Shown: positions 27,321 to 37,394, numbered from the stretch's first letter. The stretch: DNA of 64,000 nt from Thiosocius sp942490985 (GCA_942490985.1 CALNYW010000002.1:372001-436000); one strand, 5' to 3'. Notes: a model not told the origin generated them from the letters alone. A program made the numbers and translations.

Positions 27321-27855
27321 CATCAGGTAGGGCAGGCTGTGCCTGCCGTCGTTGGGCAACGCCCAACCTACAAACTTCGGGGTCATTCAGGGCGCCTTCG
27401 GGGTCATCAGGTAGGGCAGGCTGCGCCTGCCGTCGTTGGGCAAAGCCCAACCTACAAACTTCGGGGCCATCAGGTAGGGCAGGCTGTGCCTGCCTTCGTT
27501 GGGCAAAGCCCAACCTACAAACTTCGGGGTCATCAGGTAGGGCAGGCTGTGCCTGCCGTCGTTGGGCAAAGCCCAACCTACAAACTTCGGGGCCATCAGG
27601 TAGGGCAGGCTGTGCCTGCCTTCGTTGGGCAACGCCCAACCTACAAACTTCGGGGCCATCAGGTAGGGCAGGCAGCGCCTGCCGACGTCGTGCAGGCTGT
27701 GCCTGCCTTCGTTGGGCAACGCCCAACCTACAAACTTCGGGGCCATCAGGTAGGGCAGGCTGTGCACGCCGTCGTTGGGCAAAGCCTCACCTACAAACTT
27801 TTGGGGCTATCAGGTAGGGCAGGCTGTGCCTGCCGTCGTTGGGCAAAGCCCGACC
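27321..27855. repeat. Tandem array of eight 63-bp double-hairpin (BIME-like) repeats
   Basis: Units begin near 27321, 27405, 27468, 27531, 27594, 27657, 27744 and 27808; most are exactly 63 bp, the first and sixth carry 21-24 bp extras and the last is cut short. Each holds GTAGG at one end and CCTAC at the other, enclosing hairpin 1 (GGCAGGC-tgt-GCCTGCC) and hairpin 2 (GTTGGGC-aaa-GCCCAAC). Seen from either strand a hairpin is preceded by GTAG, the tetranucleotide used by REP-associated transposases. Single divergent copies lie elsewhere in the window. The period is a multiple of three, so stop-free frames through it are not genes. Confidence 0.9.
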
Positions 27856-27900
27856 CAAACCCGATAATGCCGCCAACGCCGCCTCATCTATACTGACGAG

Positions 27901-28683
27901 ATGGATCACGAACCCGCCAAGGTTACCGAGTTGAACCCCGAACGCCCCAAGCGTCCGCGCGGTATCTACCTGCTCCCCAACCTGTTGACGACGGCGGCGT
28001 TGTTCGCCGGTTTTTATGCCGTGCTGGCGGCGGTCAACGACCAGTTCGAGAAGGCGGCGATTGCGATCTTCCTGGCGATGATCCTCGACGGCCTCGACGG
28101 CCGTGTCGCGCGCATGACCAACACCCAGACCGCGTTTGGCGCCGAATACGACAGCCTGTCTGACATGGTCGCGTTCGGACTCGCGCCCTCGTTGGTGGTC
28201 TATGAGTGGAGCCTGTTTCATCTCGGCAAGCTGGGATGGCTGGCGGCATTCATCTACACCGCGGGCGCCGCGCTGCGGCTGGCGCGCTTCAACTCGCAAA
28301 TCGCGACCGCGGACAAGCGTTTCTTTACCGGTCTGCCGAGTCCGTCGGCGGCGGCAATCATCGCGGGGCTGGTCTGGGTCGGCTTTGATAACACACTGCC
28401 CGGTGACCTGATGGCTTGGCCGGCGCTGGTGCTGACCGCCGGTGCGGGTCTGCTGATGGTCAGCAATATCAAGTTCCATTCGTTCAAACAGATCGATTTC
28501 CGCGGCAAGGTCCCTTTCTTCGTCGTGGTCGGCGTGATGCTGGCATTTGCGATCATTTTGTCCGAACCGCCGATCGCGTTGTTTACCGTCTTCCTGGCCT
28601 ACACCTTGTCGGGCCCGGTGCTGGCCGTCGGTCGGCAGATTCGCCGCAAACGCAAGGCCGCAGAGGGCTCGGATTCCGACTGA
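27901..28683 (+). CDS. pssA: CDP-diacylglycerol-serine O-phosphatidyltransferase
   Basis: A 260-residue integral membrane enzyme of the CDP-alcohol phosphatidyltransferase family, with the signature DGLDGRVAR, then GAEYDSLSD (the four catalytic aspartates) at residues about 63-88. Six to eight hydrophobic helices are apparent. It makes phosphatidylserine, precursor of phosphatidylethanolamine. The position between ilvC and leuA is a common arrangement in beta- and gammaproteobacteria. The charged C-terminus (RRKRKAAEGSDSD) is cytosolic. Confidence 0.94.
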   Translation: MDHEPAKVTELNPERPKRPRGIYLLPNLLTTAALFAGFYAVLAAVNDQFEKAAIAIFLAMILDGLDGRVARMTNTQTAFGAEYDSLSDMVAFGLAPSLVVYEWSLFHLGKLGWLAAFIYTAGAALRLARFNSQIATADKRFFTGLPSPSAAAIIAGLVWVGFDNTLPGDLMAWPALVLTAGAGLLMVSNIKFHSFKQIDFRGKVPFFVVVGVMLAFAIILSEPPIALFTVFLAYTLSGPVLAVGRQIRRKRKAAEGSDSD

Positions 28684-28793
28684 TTCGCGCTTTCCAGCAG
28701 CGTCGGCGGACGCTGCCCGGCAGCAGTCTCGCAACAGAATAATCATGCTAGAGTCGCGCCGATAATGAGACAGCCGGACAGGCTGGAGCACCC

Positions 28794-30341
28794 ATGACCA
28801 AAGACAGACTGTTCATCTTCGATACCACCTTGCGCGACGGCGAGCAAAGCCCGGGCGCGTCGATGACCCGCGACGAGAAGGTCCGCATCGCGCGTGCGCT
28901 GGAGAAGCTGCGTGTCGACGTGATCGAGGCAGGATTTCCGATTGCCAGCGTCGGTGATTTCGAAGGTGTCAAAGCCGTTGCCAATGTCATCAAGGAGTCG
29001 ACGGTGTGCGGCCTTGCACGCGCAGTCGAGGCCGATATCGCACGGGCGGGCGAGGCCCTCAAGGGCGCTGCATCCGCGCGTATCCACACCTTCATCGCCA
29101 CGTCACCGGTGCACATGGAACGCAAGCTGCGGATGAGTCCCGATCAGGTCGTCGAGCAGGCGGTCTGGGCGGTCAAGCGGGCGCGCGCGTATACCGACGA
29201 CGTCGAGTTTTCCGCCGAGGACGCCGGCCGTTCCGAGCTGGAATTTCTGTGCCGGATATTCGAGGCGGTCATCGATGCCGGCGCGACCACGATCAATGTG
29301 CCGGATACCGTTGGATACAACGTGCCGAGCCAATTCGGCGAGACACTGCATCAGTTGATCGAACGCATACCGAATTCTGACAAGGCGGTGTTCTCGGTGC
29401 ACTGCCACAACGACCTCGGCCTGGCCGTGGCGAATTCCCTGTCGGCGGTGATGAACGGCGCGCGCCAGGTTGAATGCACGATCAACGGGCTCGGTGAGCG
29501 GGCGGGTAATGCGTCATTGGAAGAGATCGTCATGGCGGTGCGGACCCGGCAGGACATCTTCGGCTGCGATACCAACATCGACGCGACGCAGATCGTCGCG
29601 TGCTCGAAGCTGGTGTCCAACATCACCGGCTTCCCGGTCCAGCCGAACAAGGCGATCGTCGGTGCCAATGCATTCGCGCACGAATCGGGCATTCACCAGG
29701 ATGGTGTGCTGAAGCACCGCGAGACCTACGAGATCATGCGCGCCGAGGATGTCGGCTGGACACACAACCGTATGGTGCTCGGTAAGCACTCGGGTCGCAA
29801 TGCATTCCGCAGCCGGCTCGACGAAATCGGCATCACCTTCGATACCGAAGAGGACCTCAACGCGGCGTTCTCGCGCTTCAAGGATCTGGCCGACAAGAAG
29901 CATGAGATCTTTGACGAAGACCTGCAGGCGCTGGTGACCGATCGCGGCATCGATGCCGAGAACGAGCGCATCCGCCTGGTCGCGTTGCGTGTCGTGTCGG
30001 AGACCGGCGAAACGCCGAACGCCGATGTCACGCTGAGCATCGACGGCAAGGAGTGCTCGGGCTCTGCCGAGGGTGGCGGTCCCGTCGATGCGGCCTACCG
30101 CGCGATCGAGTCGCTGGTCGACACCGGCGCGGATCTGAAGCTCTACTCGGTGAACAACATCACCAGCGGCACCGACAGCCAGGGTGAGGTCACGGTGCGG
30201 CTGGAGAAGGGCGGACGCCTGGTCAACGGCCAGGGTGCCGATACCGATATCGTCATCGCGTCGGCCAAGGCCTACATCAACGGTGCGAATAAATTGCTCG
30301 AGCCCGCCCAGCGCGCCCATCCGCAGACCGGCGACGTGTGA
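28794..30341 (+). CDS. leuA: 2-isopropylmalate synthase
   Basis: A 515-residue enzyme: an N-terminal TIM barrel with the metal/substrate block TLRDGEQSPG at residue 11 and HCHNDLG near 203, a linker, and the C-terminal LeuA regulatory domain (about 385-505) that binds leucine. It commits 2-oxoisovalerate and acetyl-CoA to leucine synthesis. Length fits the type 1 bacterial enzyme. Its TGA overlaps the start of the downstream glycosylase gene. Confidence 0.97.
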   Translation: MTKDRLFIFDTTLRDGEQSPGASMTRDEKVRIARALEKLRVDVIEAGFPIASVGDFEGVKAVANVIKESTVCGLARAVEADIARAGEALKGAASARIHTFIATSPVHMERKLRMSPDQVVEQAVWAVKRARAYTDDVEFSAEDAGRSELEFLCRIFEAVIDAGATTINVPDTVGYNVPSQFGETLHQLIERIPNSDKAVFSVHCHNDLGLAVANSLSAVMNGARQVECTINGLGERAGNASLEEIVMAVRTRQDIFGCDTNIDATQIVACSKLVSNITGFPVQPNKAIVGANAFAHESGIHQDGVLKHRETYEIMRAEDVGWTHNRMVLGKHSGRNAFRSRLDEIGITFDTEEDLNAAFSRFKDLADKKHEIFDEDLQALVTDRGIDAENERIRLVALRVVSETGETPNADVTLSIDGKECSGSAEGGGPVDAAYRAIESLVDTGADLKLYSVNNITSGTDSQGEVTVRLEKGGRLVNGQGADTDIVIASAKAYINGANKLLEPAQRAHPQTGDV

Positions 30342-31201
30342 TGTTGAATCCCCGCCAGCAAGTTGTGCTGGAGGCGATGGGTGTCGATGTCTGGGTAAGC
30401 CGGGAACCGCCGCCTGCAGCGGAACACCACCACACCGATGTTGCCGAAGCTGCCGACCGCGGAAGCCAGGCCGGCGTTGCAGCCGCCGAGGCTGCCAGTC
30501 CCGCGTCTGCCGTGCCAATACCACCTGCCGATACGCCTGCGCCCGGGATACCGGCGACAGCAGAGCTGGTGCCACCTGCTGCCGAGCGCATTCCGGTTGA
30601 GCACGAGAAACCGGCGGGCCCGGGGCTGGACACCGTCGAGTCGCTCGACTGGGACGCGTTGCAGCAAACGGTATCGAGCTGTCGGGCCTGTGCGCTGCAC
30701 GAAGGGCGTACGCAGACGGTTTTCGGCGTCGGTGACCCGCAGGCGCGGCTGATGGTCATCGGCGAGGCGCCGGGGGCCGACGAGGATCGCCAGGGTGAGC
30801 CGTTCGTCGGGCGCGCCGGGCAACTGCTCAACGGTATGCTCGAGGCAATCGGTTTCCAACGCGAGCAGGTCTACATCGCCAACATCGTAAAATGCCGCCC
30901 GCCGGGCAATCGTGATCCGCATGCCGACGAGGCGGCGGCCTGCCAAGGCTATCTGCTGCGTCAGATCGAGCTGATCGACCCGGCGTTGATCCTGTCGGTC
31001 GGTCGTGTCTCTGCGCATAACCTGCTCGGTACCGAAGAGGCGGTCGGTCGGCTGCGCGGGCGCACGCACCAGTTCCAGCCCGGCGATGTGCCGCTGATCG
31101 TGACCTACCATCCGGCCTACCTGTTGCGCCGACCGGAAGAGAAGGCCAAGGCCTGGCAGGATCTGCAGGCGGCGTATAAGGTGTTGCAAGGCGATCATTA
31201 G
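30341..31201 (+). CDS. Family 4 Fe-S uracil-DNA glycosylase with disordered N-terminal linker
   Basis: A 286-residue protein. The C-terminal 180 residues are a type 4 UDG: Fe-S cysteines at 114, 117, 185 and 201, motif GEAPGADED near 141, VGRAGQLLN near 156 and the catalytic-loop His in TYHPAYLLR. It removes uracil from DNA. Residues about 20-95 are an Ala/Pro/Glu-rich low-complexity linker after a short N-terminal helix, an arrangement common in this proteobacterial subgroup. Start ATG 30341 overlaps the leuA stop (TGATG). Confidence 0.9.
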   Translation: MLNPRQQVVLEAMGVDVWVSREPPPAAEHHHTDVAEAADRGSQAGVAAAEAASPASAVPIPPADTPAPGIPATAELVPPAAERIPVEHEKPAGPGLDTVESLDWDALQQTVSSCRACALHEGRTQTVFGVGDPQARLMVIGEAPGADEDRQGEPFVGRAGQLLNGMLEAIGFQREQVYIANIVKCRPPGNRDPHADEAAACQGYLLRQIELIDPALILSVGRVSAHNLLGTEEAVGRLRGRTHQFQPGDVPLIVTYHPAYLLRRPEEKAKAWQDLQAAYKVLQGDH

Positions 31202-31240
31202 GGTGATGAAAGTTCTCAACAGTCTCCAGCGAGCGGACCT

Positions 31241-31708
31241 ATGAGCGCAGTCCTCGAAGAACCGCTGTTGGTCATCCGCAAGATGACCAAACACGATGTC
31301 GCCGACGTGATGGCGGTCGAAGAGCGCGCCTACACGCATCCGTGGACCGAAGGCATCCTGCGCGACTGTATCCGGGTGGGCTATAGCTGCTGGGTGTGTG
31401 AGATGGATGGTCAGCTGGTCGGGCACGCGGTGATGTCGACCGCGATCGGCGAGGCGCACCTGTTGAACCTGTGTATCGATCCCGAGCAACAGCGCCAAGG
31501 CATCGGGCGGCGGATGCTGCATCGCCTGCTGCGCATGGCCCAGGAACGCCAGGCCGACACCATGTTTCTCGAAGTCCGGTCCTCAAACCATCCGGCCCGG
31601 CAACTGTACGCGGCCGAAGGGTTTACCGAGATCGGCGATCGGCGAGGGTACTACCCGGCCCACGGTGGGCGTGAAGACGCAATTTTGTACGCCAAACCGC
31701 TGGTTTAG
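31241..31708 (+). CDS. rimI: Ribosomal protein S18-alanine N-acetyltransferase RimI
   Basis: A 155-residue GNAT enzyme with the acetyl-CoA loop QQRQGIGRRML near residue 86 and the C-terminal NHPARQLYAAEGF block typical of RimI. It acetylates the N-terminal alanine of ribosomal protein S18. The start at ATG 31241 gives a protein slightly longer than E. coli RimI (148). It follows the UDG gene by 39 bases; the glycosylase-rimI neighbourhood is conserved in many gammaproteobacteria. Confidence 0.92.
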   Translation: MSAVLEEPLLVIRKMTKHDVADVMAVEERAYTHPWTEGILRDCIRVGYSCWVCEMDGQLVGHAVMSTAIGEAHLLNLCIDPEQQRQGIGRRMLHRLLRMAQERQADTMFLEVRSSNHPARQLYAAEGFTEIGDRRGYYPAHGGREDAILYAKPLV

Positions 31709-31776
31709 TGCGTTCTTGTCGGCAGCGAAACAGTCCACCCGTATAATCGCGGTCCGCATTCTGACTGCTGATACCG

Positions 31777-33357
<1,581 letters not shown>

Positions 33358-33447
33358 CCACGTAATAACCGCCTTTTTGCGCGTAGAGAGGGCGGGGCCG
33401 ATTGCGGTTTAATCGCATCTGATTTGAATTGAACAAGAGAACACTCG

Positions 33448-33666
33448 ATGGAAACCAGTAAAGTCAAAGCCCTGATCGAGGCCGGTATCCCCGGCTCTGT
33501 CGCCGCAGTCACCGGTGACGGCCGTCATTTCGAGGCCACCGTCACCAGCGCCGAGTTCGAAGGCAAATCGCTGATCCAACAGCATCGCATGGTGAAAGAT
33601 GCGGTAAAGGCCGAGATCGCCAGCGATGAGTTGCATGCGTTGTCGATCAAGACCAAGTTGCCTTGA
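33448..33666 (+). CDS. BolA family protein (IbaG-like)
   Basis: A 72-residue BolA-fold protein. The core GDGRHFEATVTSAEFEGKSLIQQHRMV with its invariant His and the helix ELHALSIKTK match the short BolA/IbaG group, which works with monothiol glutaredoxins in Fe-S cluster handling. It follows prfC by 90 bases. Length is typical of IbaG rather than full BolA (about 105). Confidence 0.88.
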   Translation: METSKVKALIEAGIPGSVAAVTGDGRHFEATVTSAEFEGKSLIQQHRMVKDAVKAEIASDELHALSIKTKLP

Positions 33667-33997
33667 GCCGGTAGCGAGCATTCAGCAGGTTCGTGAACCG
33701 ATGATTGAGCCTGGCGCCCTGTATGTGTGAGCGCATCTAGGGAATCTGGTGATTTGCGAACCGATACGCCAAGTCTTACATTAGATCACGACAGGGAATG
33801 TCGAGGCCGAGCGACATGGATACGTCAACCGGTGCGAATTTCCGTAAAGCGCCAGGCACAAGGATGAGCCTGGCGCTTTGTCACTATTGACTGAAATACA
33901 ACTGGGAAAATTGAGCCTGGCCGCTTTTCCTCGATGGTAAGGAAGGTCAGCTAAATGGTGAGCTTTATGCTTCTCAATGCCTCCTTTCGTCGGGTGA
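33667..33997. other. Intergenic region with degenerate GAGCCTGGC repeat copies
   Basis: No gene is apparent in these 331 bases. GAGCCTGGC occurs three times (about 33706, 33864 and 33912); the last is a near-full copy of the palindromic repeat described separately. The rest shows no clear promoter or RNA. Confidence 0.5.
33907..33928 (-). repeat. GGGGCCAGGCTC palindromic repeat, half copy
   Basis: AAAATTGAGCCTGGCCGCTTTT, read on the minus strand, differs by one base from the GGCCAGGCTCAATTTT core. It lies at the 3' side of the PIN toxin-antitoxin pair; an opposite-facing copy at 34736 lies on the other side. Confidence 0.65.
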
Positions 33998-34429
33998 CTA
34001 AACAAACGGGTTGACGATCGTGAGTGATTCTATGGCCTGGCCATGTTGCAAATCTTCGCTGTAAAGCGTTCGGCTTCCAGACTCCAGCGCTGAAGCGATG
34101 ATCAGGGAATCATAAAAGGCATAGCGCCACCGTTCCTGCAGACCAATGGCCTTGCGATATAGCGGAAGGCTGGCGAAGACGCCGCACAGCGGCTCAAGCA
34201 CCGTGTCGACATAGCGCTGTGCCTGCTGAGGCGAAAATGGTTGCGTGAACTTGCGTGTCGCTACGTTGAGCAGTTCTTGCACCACTTGGTAGCTGATGAC
34301 ACCTTTCCGATGTTCGAGGGCGCTTTCTACCAGGCTGCGCGCCTTTTCCTGCTTCGCTCGATCGGTCGCATCGAAGCTGTAAACGAGAATATTGGTATCG
34401 AGGAAAAACTCAGCGCTCATTGAGTTCAT
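33998..34429 (-). CDS. PIN-domain toxin (VapC type)
   Basis: A 143-residue PIN ribonuclease with the four acidic residues of the active site: Asp in FFLDTNI (residue 11), Glu in VQELLN, Asp in AFYDSLII and Asp in YSEDLQHG. It should cleave RNA when freed from its antitoxin. The ATG at 34429 overlaps the antitoxin gene by 20 bases; an internal ATG three codons on (34420) is an equally possible start. The operon is framed by inverted copies of the GGGGCCAGGCTC repeat. Confidence 0.85.
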   Translation of the reverse strand: MNSMSAEFFLDTNILVYSFDATDRAKQEKARSLVESALEHRKGVISYQVVQELLNVATRKFTQPFSPQQAQRYVDTVLEPLCGVFASLPLYRKAIGLQERWRYAFYDSLIIASALESGSRTLYSEDLQHGQAIESLTIVNPFV

Positions 34430-34643
34430 CCCGCGAGAACGTCTTACCCCCTGTTGCGATGTCCGACAGATCTTCCATCAGGCGACGGTAGCTGTGGACG
34501 CGTTGCTCACTTGCGTCGCCTCCCTGCGAATATTCCGCAAGCCACCGACGAAACTCGGCATTGAGCGTCGTTTTTCGACGCCGCGCTTGTTGCCGTGCGG
34601 CCTCAATCAGGCGTTCGTCGGCGCTCAGCGTGACATTTTTCAC
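34410..34643 (-). CDS. Antitoxin of PIN toxin, ribbon-helix-helix-like
   Basis: A 77-residue protein beginning MKNVTLSADERLIEAARQQA, a short strand followed by helices as in ribbon-helix-helix antitoxins that pair with PIN toxins. The C-terminal half (RRLMEDLSDIATGG) would wrap the toxin. It is encoded first in the operon and overlaps the toxin gene, the normal order. Assignment rests on this context plus the N-terminal pattern. Confidence 0.75.
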   Translation of the reverse strand: MKNVTLSADERLIEAARQQARRRKTTLNAEFRRWLAEYSQGGDASEQRVHSYRRLMEDLSDIATGGKTFSRDELNER

Positions 34644-34735
34644 AAACCCATCCTCCTCGAAACCGTCTGTGGTGATTTTACACGGATTACGTGTGCACGA
34701 GCATCGTGTAAAGAAAGAAAAGGGCCAAAAGAAAA

Positions 34736-34756
34736 GGGGCCAGGCTCAATTTTTTG
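34736..34756 (+). repeat. GGGGCCAGGCTC palindromic repeat, half copy
   Basis: GGGGCCAGGCTCAATTTTTT lies 15 bases upstream of the REP-associated transposase start and faces an opposite copy at 35467-35488 just past its stop. Confidence 0.75.
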
Positions 34757-34770
34757 CTATCGTCGTCACC

Positions 34771-35472
34771 ATGCCCCGCCGCCCGCGCATTCATATCGCC
34801 GGTCTGCCGCTGCACATCGTCCAGCGGGGGCATAATCGCGACGCGTGTTTTTTCGCAGACGCCGATTACCTGGCCTACCGCGAGTGGTTGGGCGACGGGC
34901 TTACGGCCACGGGCTGTGAACTTCACGCCTACGTCCAGATGACCAACCATGTGCATCTGTTGCTGACGCCGCCCGACGAAGGAGCAGTTTCTCAACTGAT
35001 GATCTCACTAGGGCGACGCTACGTGCAGTACGTCAATCGCACCTATAGACGCACCGGCACATTGTGGGACGGCCGTTACAAGTCGTCGCTGGTGCAGACG
35101 GATGGTTACTTGCTGCTTTGCCAGCGCTACATCGAGCTGAATCCGGTGCGTGCTGGCATGGTGAGTGATCCCGTGAACTACCGCTGGAGCAGCTATCGCG
35201 CCAACGGGCTTGGCCAAAGCGATCCACTCATTTCCCCACACGCGGTTTACTTGCAACTGGGGCAGGAGGCTACAGCGCGACGCGAGGCCTATCGCGCACT
35301 GTTCCGCCCAGAGTTGCAAGACGAGGCGATCGGCGACGTCCGCCTCGCATTGAATCAGGGGCAGCCGCTCGGCAACGCAAGGTTTATCGACAGTATTGCG
35401 CGTGCGACCGGTGCGAGGAGGGAGCCAAGGCCGCGCGGACGGCCGCGAAAACCAAAACCGGCCGATAATTGA
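34771..35472 (+). CDS. REP-associated tyrosine transposase (Y1/HUH family)
   Basis: A 233-residue IS200-like Y1 transposase. The HUH motif is His60-Val-His62 (TNHVHLLL) and the candidate nucleophile is Tyr120 in QRYIELNPVRAG, both typical of RAYT proteins. The C-terminus is basic (PRGRPRKPKP). Such proteins recognise GTAG/GGAG-tagged hairpins and are thought to spread REP elements. ATG 34771 starts the conserved MPRRPRIHIAGLP; upstream in-frame sequence covers the repeat. Inverted copies of the GGGGCCAGGCTC repeat bracket the gene, and GTAG double hairpins are scattered through the window. Confidence 0.9.
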   Translation: MPRRPRIHIAGLPLHIVQRGHNRDACFFADADYLAYREWLGDGLTATGCELHAYVQMTNHVHLLLTPPDEGAVSQLMISLGRRYVQYVNRTYRRTGTLWDGRYKSSLVQTDGYLLLCQRYIELNPVRAGMVSDPVNYRWSSYRANGLGQSDPLISPHAVYLQLGQEATARREAYRALFRPELQDEAIGDVRLALNQGQPLGNARFIDSIARATGARREPRPRGRPRKPKPADN

Positions 35473-35488
35473 GCCTGGACCCCTTCTT
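35467..35488 (-). repeat. GGGGCCAGGCTC palindromic repeat, half copy
   Basis: AATTGAGCCTGGACCCCTTCTT, the minus-strand form with one inserted A, overlaps the transposase stop and precedes the ParE toxin gene end. Confidence 0.7.
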
Positions 35489-35515
35489 TACTTCCAAGAC
35501 CTAACCACAGTCCCG

Positions 35516-35812
35516 CTAATCCAAAAGCCTTTCAGGTGCGTCCATGTCCTGGTGTAGCACACGGACAACGAGCACCTCGGGTTCAATGACTTGGTGAAAA
35601 ACTGCGTGATGCTCGACCTGGAACCTGCGATAGCCAGGAAGAACATGGGCGTAGTTCGCGCCGAGTGATGGATGGTCAACCAGCTGTTTCATTCCCGCGT
35701 CAAGCTGATCCAGGTATTTATCCGCCTGATCGACACCCCATTCTTCGCTGGTATACAGCCAAATCCCGATGAGGTCTGATGCAGCCCTCGGCGTGACGCT
35801 CAGCTTACGCAC
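35516..35812 (-). CDS. parE: ParE/RelE superfamily toxin
   Basis: A 98-residue toxin with the ParE N-terminal pattern (LSVTPRAASDLIGIWLYT) and the core GYRRFQVEHHAVFHQV typical of ParE, which poisons DNA gyrase. RelE-type ribosome cleavage cannot be ruled out, but the ParD partner favours ParE. Its ATG overlaps the last base of the ParD gene. Repeats flank the pair on both sides (35467 and 36292). Confidence 0.85.
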   Translation of the reverse strand: MRKLSVTPRAASDLIGIWLYTSEEWGVDQADKYLDQLDAGMKQLVDHPSLGANYAHVLPGYRRFQVEHHAVFHQVIEPEVLVVRVLHQDMDAPERLLD

Positions 35813-36066
35813 TAGTTAGCCGACTTCATCCGCTTACGCCCAGCTGCCTTGATAGCCGATATATCGAGCGGCTTGGGTTTCCCGCTTGACTCACCTTCAA
35901 CGAGGGCCTGCCTCAGCGTGACAAGACGTTCTTGGGCCTGCTGGTCTCGCCGGATGAGATGGCGGATATACTCACTATCATTGCCGAAGTGACCGCTTTC
36001 AATCTGGCTTTTCACCCAGTCGTGTTGTTGTTCAGTCAGCGTGATGGTTTTCCGATGCATGCTCAT
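35812..36066 (-). CDS. parD: ParD-type antitoxin
   Basis: An 84-residue ribbon-helix-helix antitoxin: MHRKTITLTEQQHDWVKSQ, then SEYIRHLIRRD, the CC2985-family ParD pattern. The C-terminus is a basic, flexible toxin-binding tail. It precedes and touches parE, as usual. An in-frame ATG also lies two codons downstream. Confidence 0.87.
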   Translation of the reverse strand: MSMHRKTITLTEQQHDWVKSQIESGHFGNDSEYIRHLIRRDQQAQERLVTLRQALVEGESSGKPKPLDISAIKAAGRKRMKSAN

Positions 36067-36291
36067 GGCCGGTGCTCCTAAAACAGCGGAAGTATGAAAA
36101 TATCATATCTTTCGCTTGCGCCGGGTCAACACCCCACATCTTGTCACCCAACATTTGAGGGGCACTCGAACGGGCTGTCAGATCCCGGTCATCGCCCCAT
36201 CGTGTACGTTTGACCGAGACCACCTTCAGCGGAATACGCATCTGGGCTACCGAGACAAACGCGCCCTGGCTTTCGCTGCCGGCAAATTAGG

Positions 36292-36316
36292 AAAATCGAG
36301 CCTGGCCCCTTTTTTC
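36292..36316 (-). repeat. GGGGCCAGGCTC palindromic repeat, half copy
   Basis: GAAAATCGAGCCTGGCCCCTTTTTT lies between parD and the nucleotidyltransferase-fold gene, 18 bases from the stop of the latter. Confidence 0.75.
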
Positions 36317-36333
36317 TTGAGGGCTTCATCGGT

Positions 36334-37359
36334 TTACCCCAGGCAGACCCGCAACACGTCGCACAGTGCCGGGTGCGCGTCTGCAGTCCGGACCAGGGAA
36401 TCACGCAGGGGGCGTACAGTCTCAAGCATGCCGGCAGGCGCATCCGCAAAGGCGGCTTCCAGAGAACCGGGCTCTTCATCCGCCAACACCGCGCCGAGGG
36501 TGAGGGCCTGGGTTCGATCCTTGGCTGCCTTTTCGCGGAAACCCAGGCGTTGGGTACTACTGTACAGTTTGTGCCACACCATCCGCGCAGGCTGGGGCAA
36601 TCGCACCGGCACGCAATGCCCACCCGCGAGCAGCGCCGCGGGTTCGGGCGCCTCTAGCAGGTACTGAAAGTGCGGAACGGCCTGGGCGACCCAGTCGAGT
36701 TCGGGTACGCGTACCGTTGCGCCTAATGGTTCGCCAGGCGCCAGGAGATCGACACGCAAACCCTGTGCGCCCGGGAGCTTCACCGAGGTCGACGCACGAT
36801 CAGAGGGCAGGCCGGGAACAGCCGTGAACGGCAAACCCGTCGCCTGCATGGCGGTCAAAAAAGCAACCGGAACCGCGAGCTTTAGCCTTTGGTGCCGCGC
36901 CAGGTCGATGTCCTGGGTACGCGCGCTGACGGCGATGACCCCGAACTCGTTGAGCCAGGCCATGTAACCCAGGGTGCCGACAAGCGTCAGGCCAGCCTCG
37001 AAGGCGCGTCGGCTATGCAGTTCCACGAGGACACGGGCCACTGACTTGTCGGCGACCTGAAACCCGAGCTTTCTGAGCGCGACGACCTGCTTCGCGACCC
37101 ATCCCGCTAAAGCCATCTGCTCCTTCATCTCGGTGAAAGCCTGATCGTCGCCGTCCTTGCACACCAGGGTTTCGGCCTGTTTGCCGGGCACCGGGTAGTA
37201 CACACGGTACCAATAGGCGTGGCCGGTGCCGCTGCGCCGGGCCAGTGTGCCTGGGGTACCGGGCAGCAGCTGCCCGGCTGTCTGCACGCGTTCCTTCAGT
37301 TCCGCGTACTGGGTCCGGAATGCCAGTTCGTTCAGGCGGTACAGCGCATCGGCGGGCAT
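36334..37359 (-). CDS. Nucleotidyltransferase-fold protein, GSU2403-like
   Basis: A 341-residue protein. The segment LVGTLGYMAWLNEFGV followed by RTQDIDLARHQ resembles the nucleotidyltransferase fold (helix then D-x-D) of the GSU2403 family (NTP_transf_8). The N-terminal 100 residues contain LPGTPGTLARRSGTGHAYWYRVYY, probably a small beta domain. I infer a possible defence or toxin-like role from its setting among toxin-antitoxin genes; no partner antitoxin is obvious. ATG 37359 is preferred over a TTG at 37371 because the latter lies inside a perfect inverted repeat. Confidence 0.6.
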   Translation of the reverse strand: MPADALYRLNELAFRTQYAELKERVQTAGQLLPGTPGTLARRSGTGHAYWYRVYYPVPGKQAETLVCKDGDDQAFTEMKEQMALAGWVAKQVVALRKLGFQVADKSVARVLVELHSRRAFEAGLTLVGTLGYMAWLNEFGVIAVSARTQDIDLARHQRLKLAVPVAFLTAMQATGLPFTAVPGLPSDRASTSVKLPGAQGLRVDLLAPGEPLGATVRVPELDWVAQAVPHFQYLLEAPEPAALLAGGHCVPVRLPQPARMVWHKLYSSTQRLGFREKAAKDRTQALTLGAVLADEEPGSLEAAFADAPAGMLETVRPLRDSLVRTADAHPALCDVLRVCLG

Positions 37360-37363
37360 AAGG

Positions 37364-37394
37364 TTACCCAATAAAATGCAAAACTATTGGGTAA
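37364..37394. promoter_or_regulatory. Perfect 10-bp inverted repeat at the start of the GSU2403-like gene
   Basis: TTACCCAATA (37364-37373) and TATTGGGTAA (37385-37394) are exact inverted copies separated by 11 bases, four bases upstream of the gene's ATG on the minus strand. Size and position suit an operator; as RNA it would form a stable hairpin in the 5' leader. Confidence 0.55.

Noticed and set aside
26356..27726. A 456-codon minus-strand frame running through the repeat array and ilvC
   Set aside because: Its N-terminal part is only translation of 63-bp repeats, whose period is divisible by three, and the rest is antisense to ilvC.
27321..27855. Possible CRISPR array
   Set aside because: The units are contiguous and internally palindromic with no unique spacers, and no cas genes are present.
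27219..27896. A plus-strand frame of 225 codons with repeated GQAVPAVVGQ-type units
   Set aside because: It is a stop-free reading of the tandem hairpin array and has no ribosome site; the DNA-level palindromes explain the repeats better.
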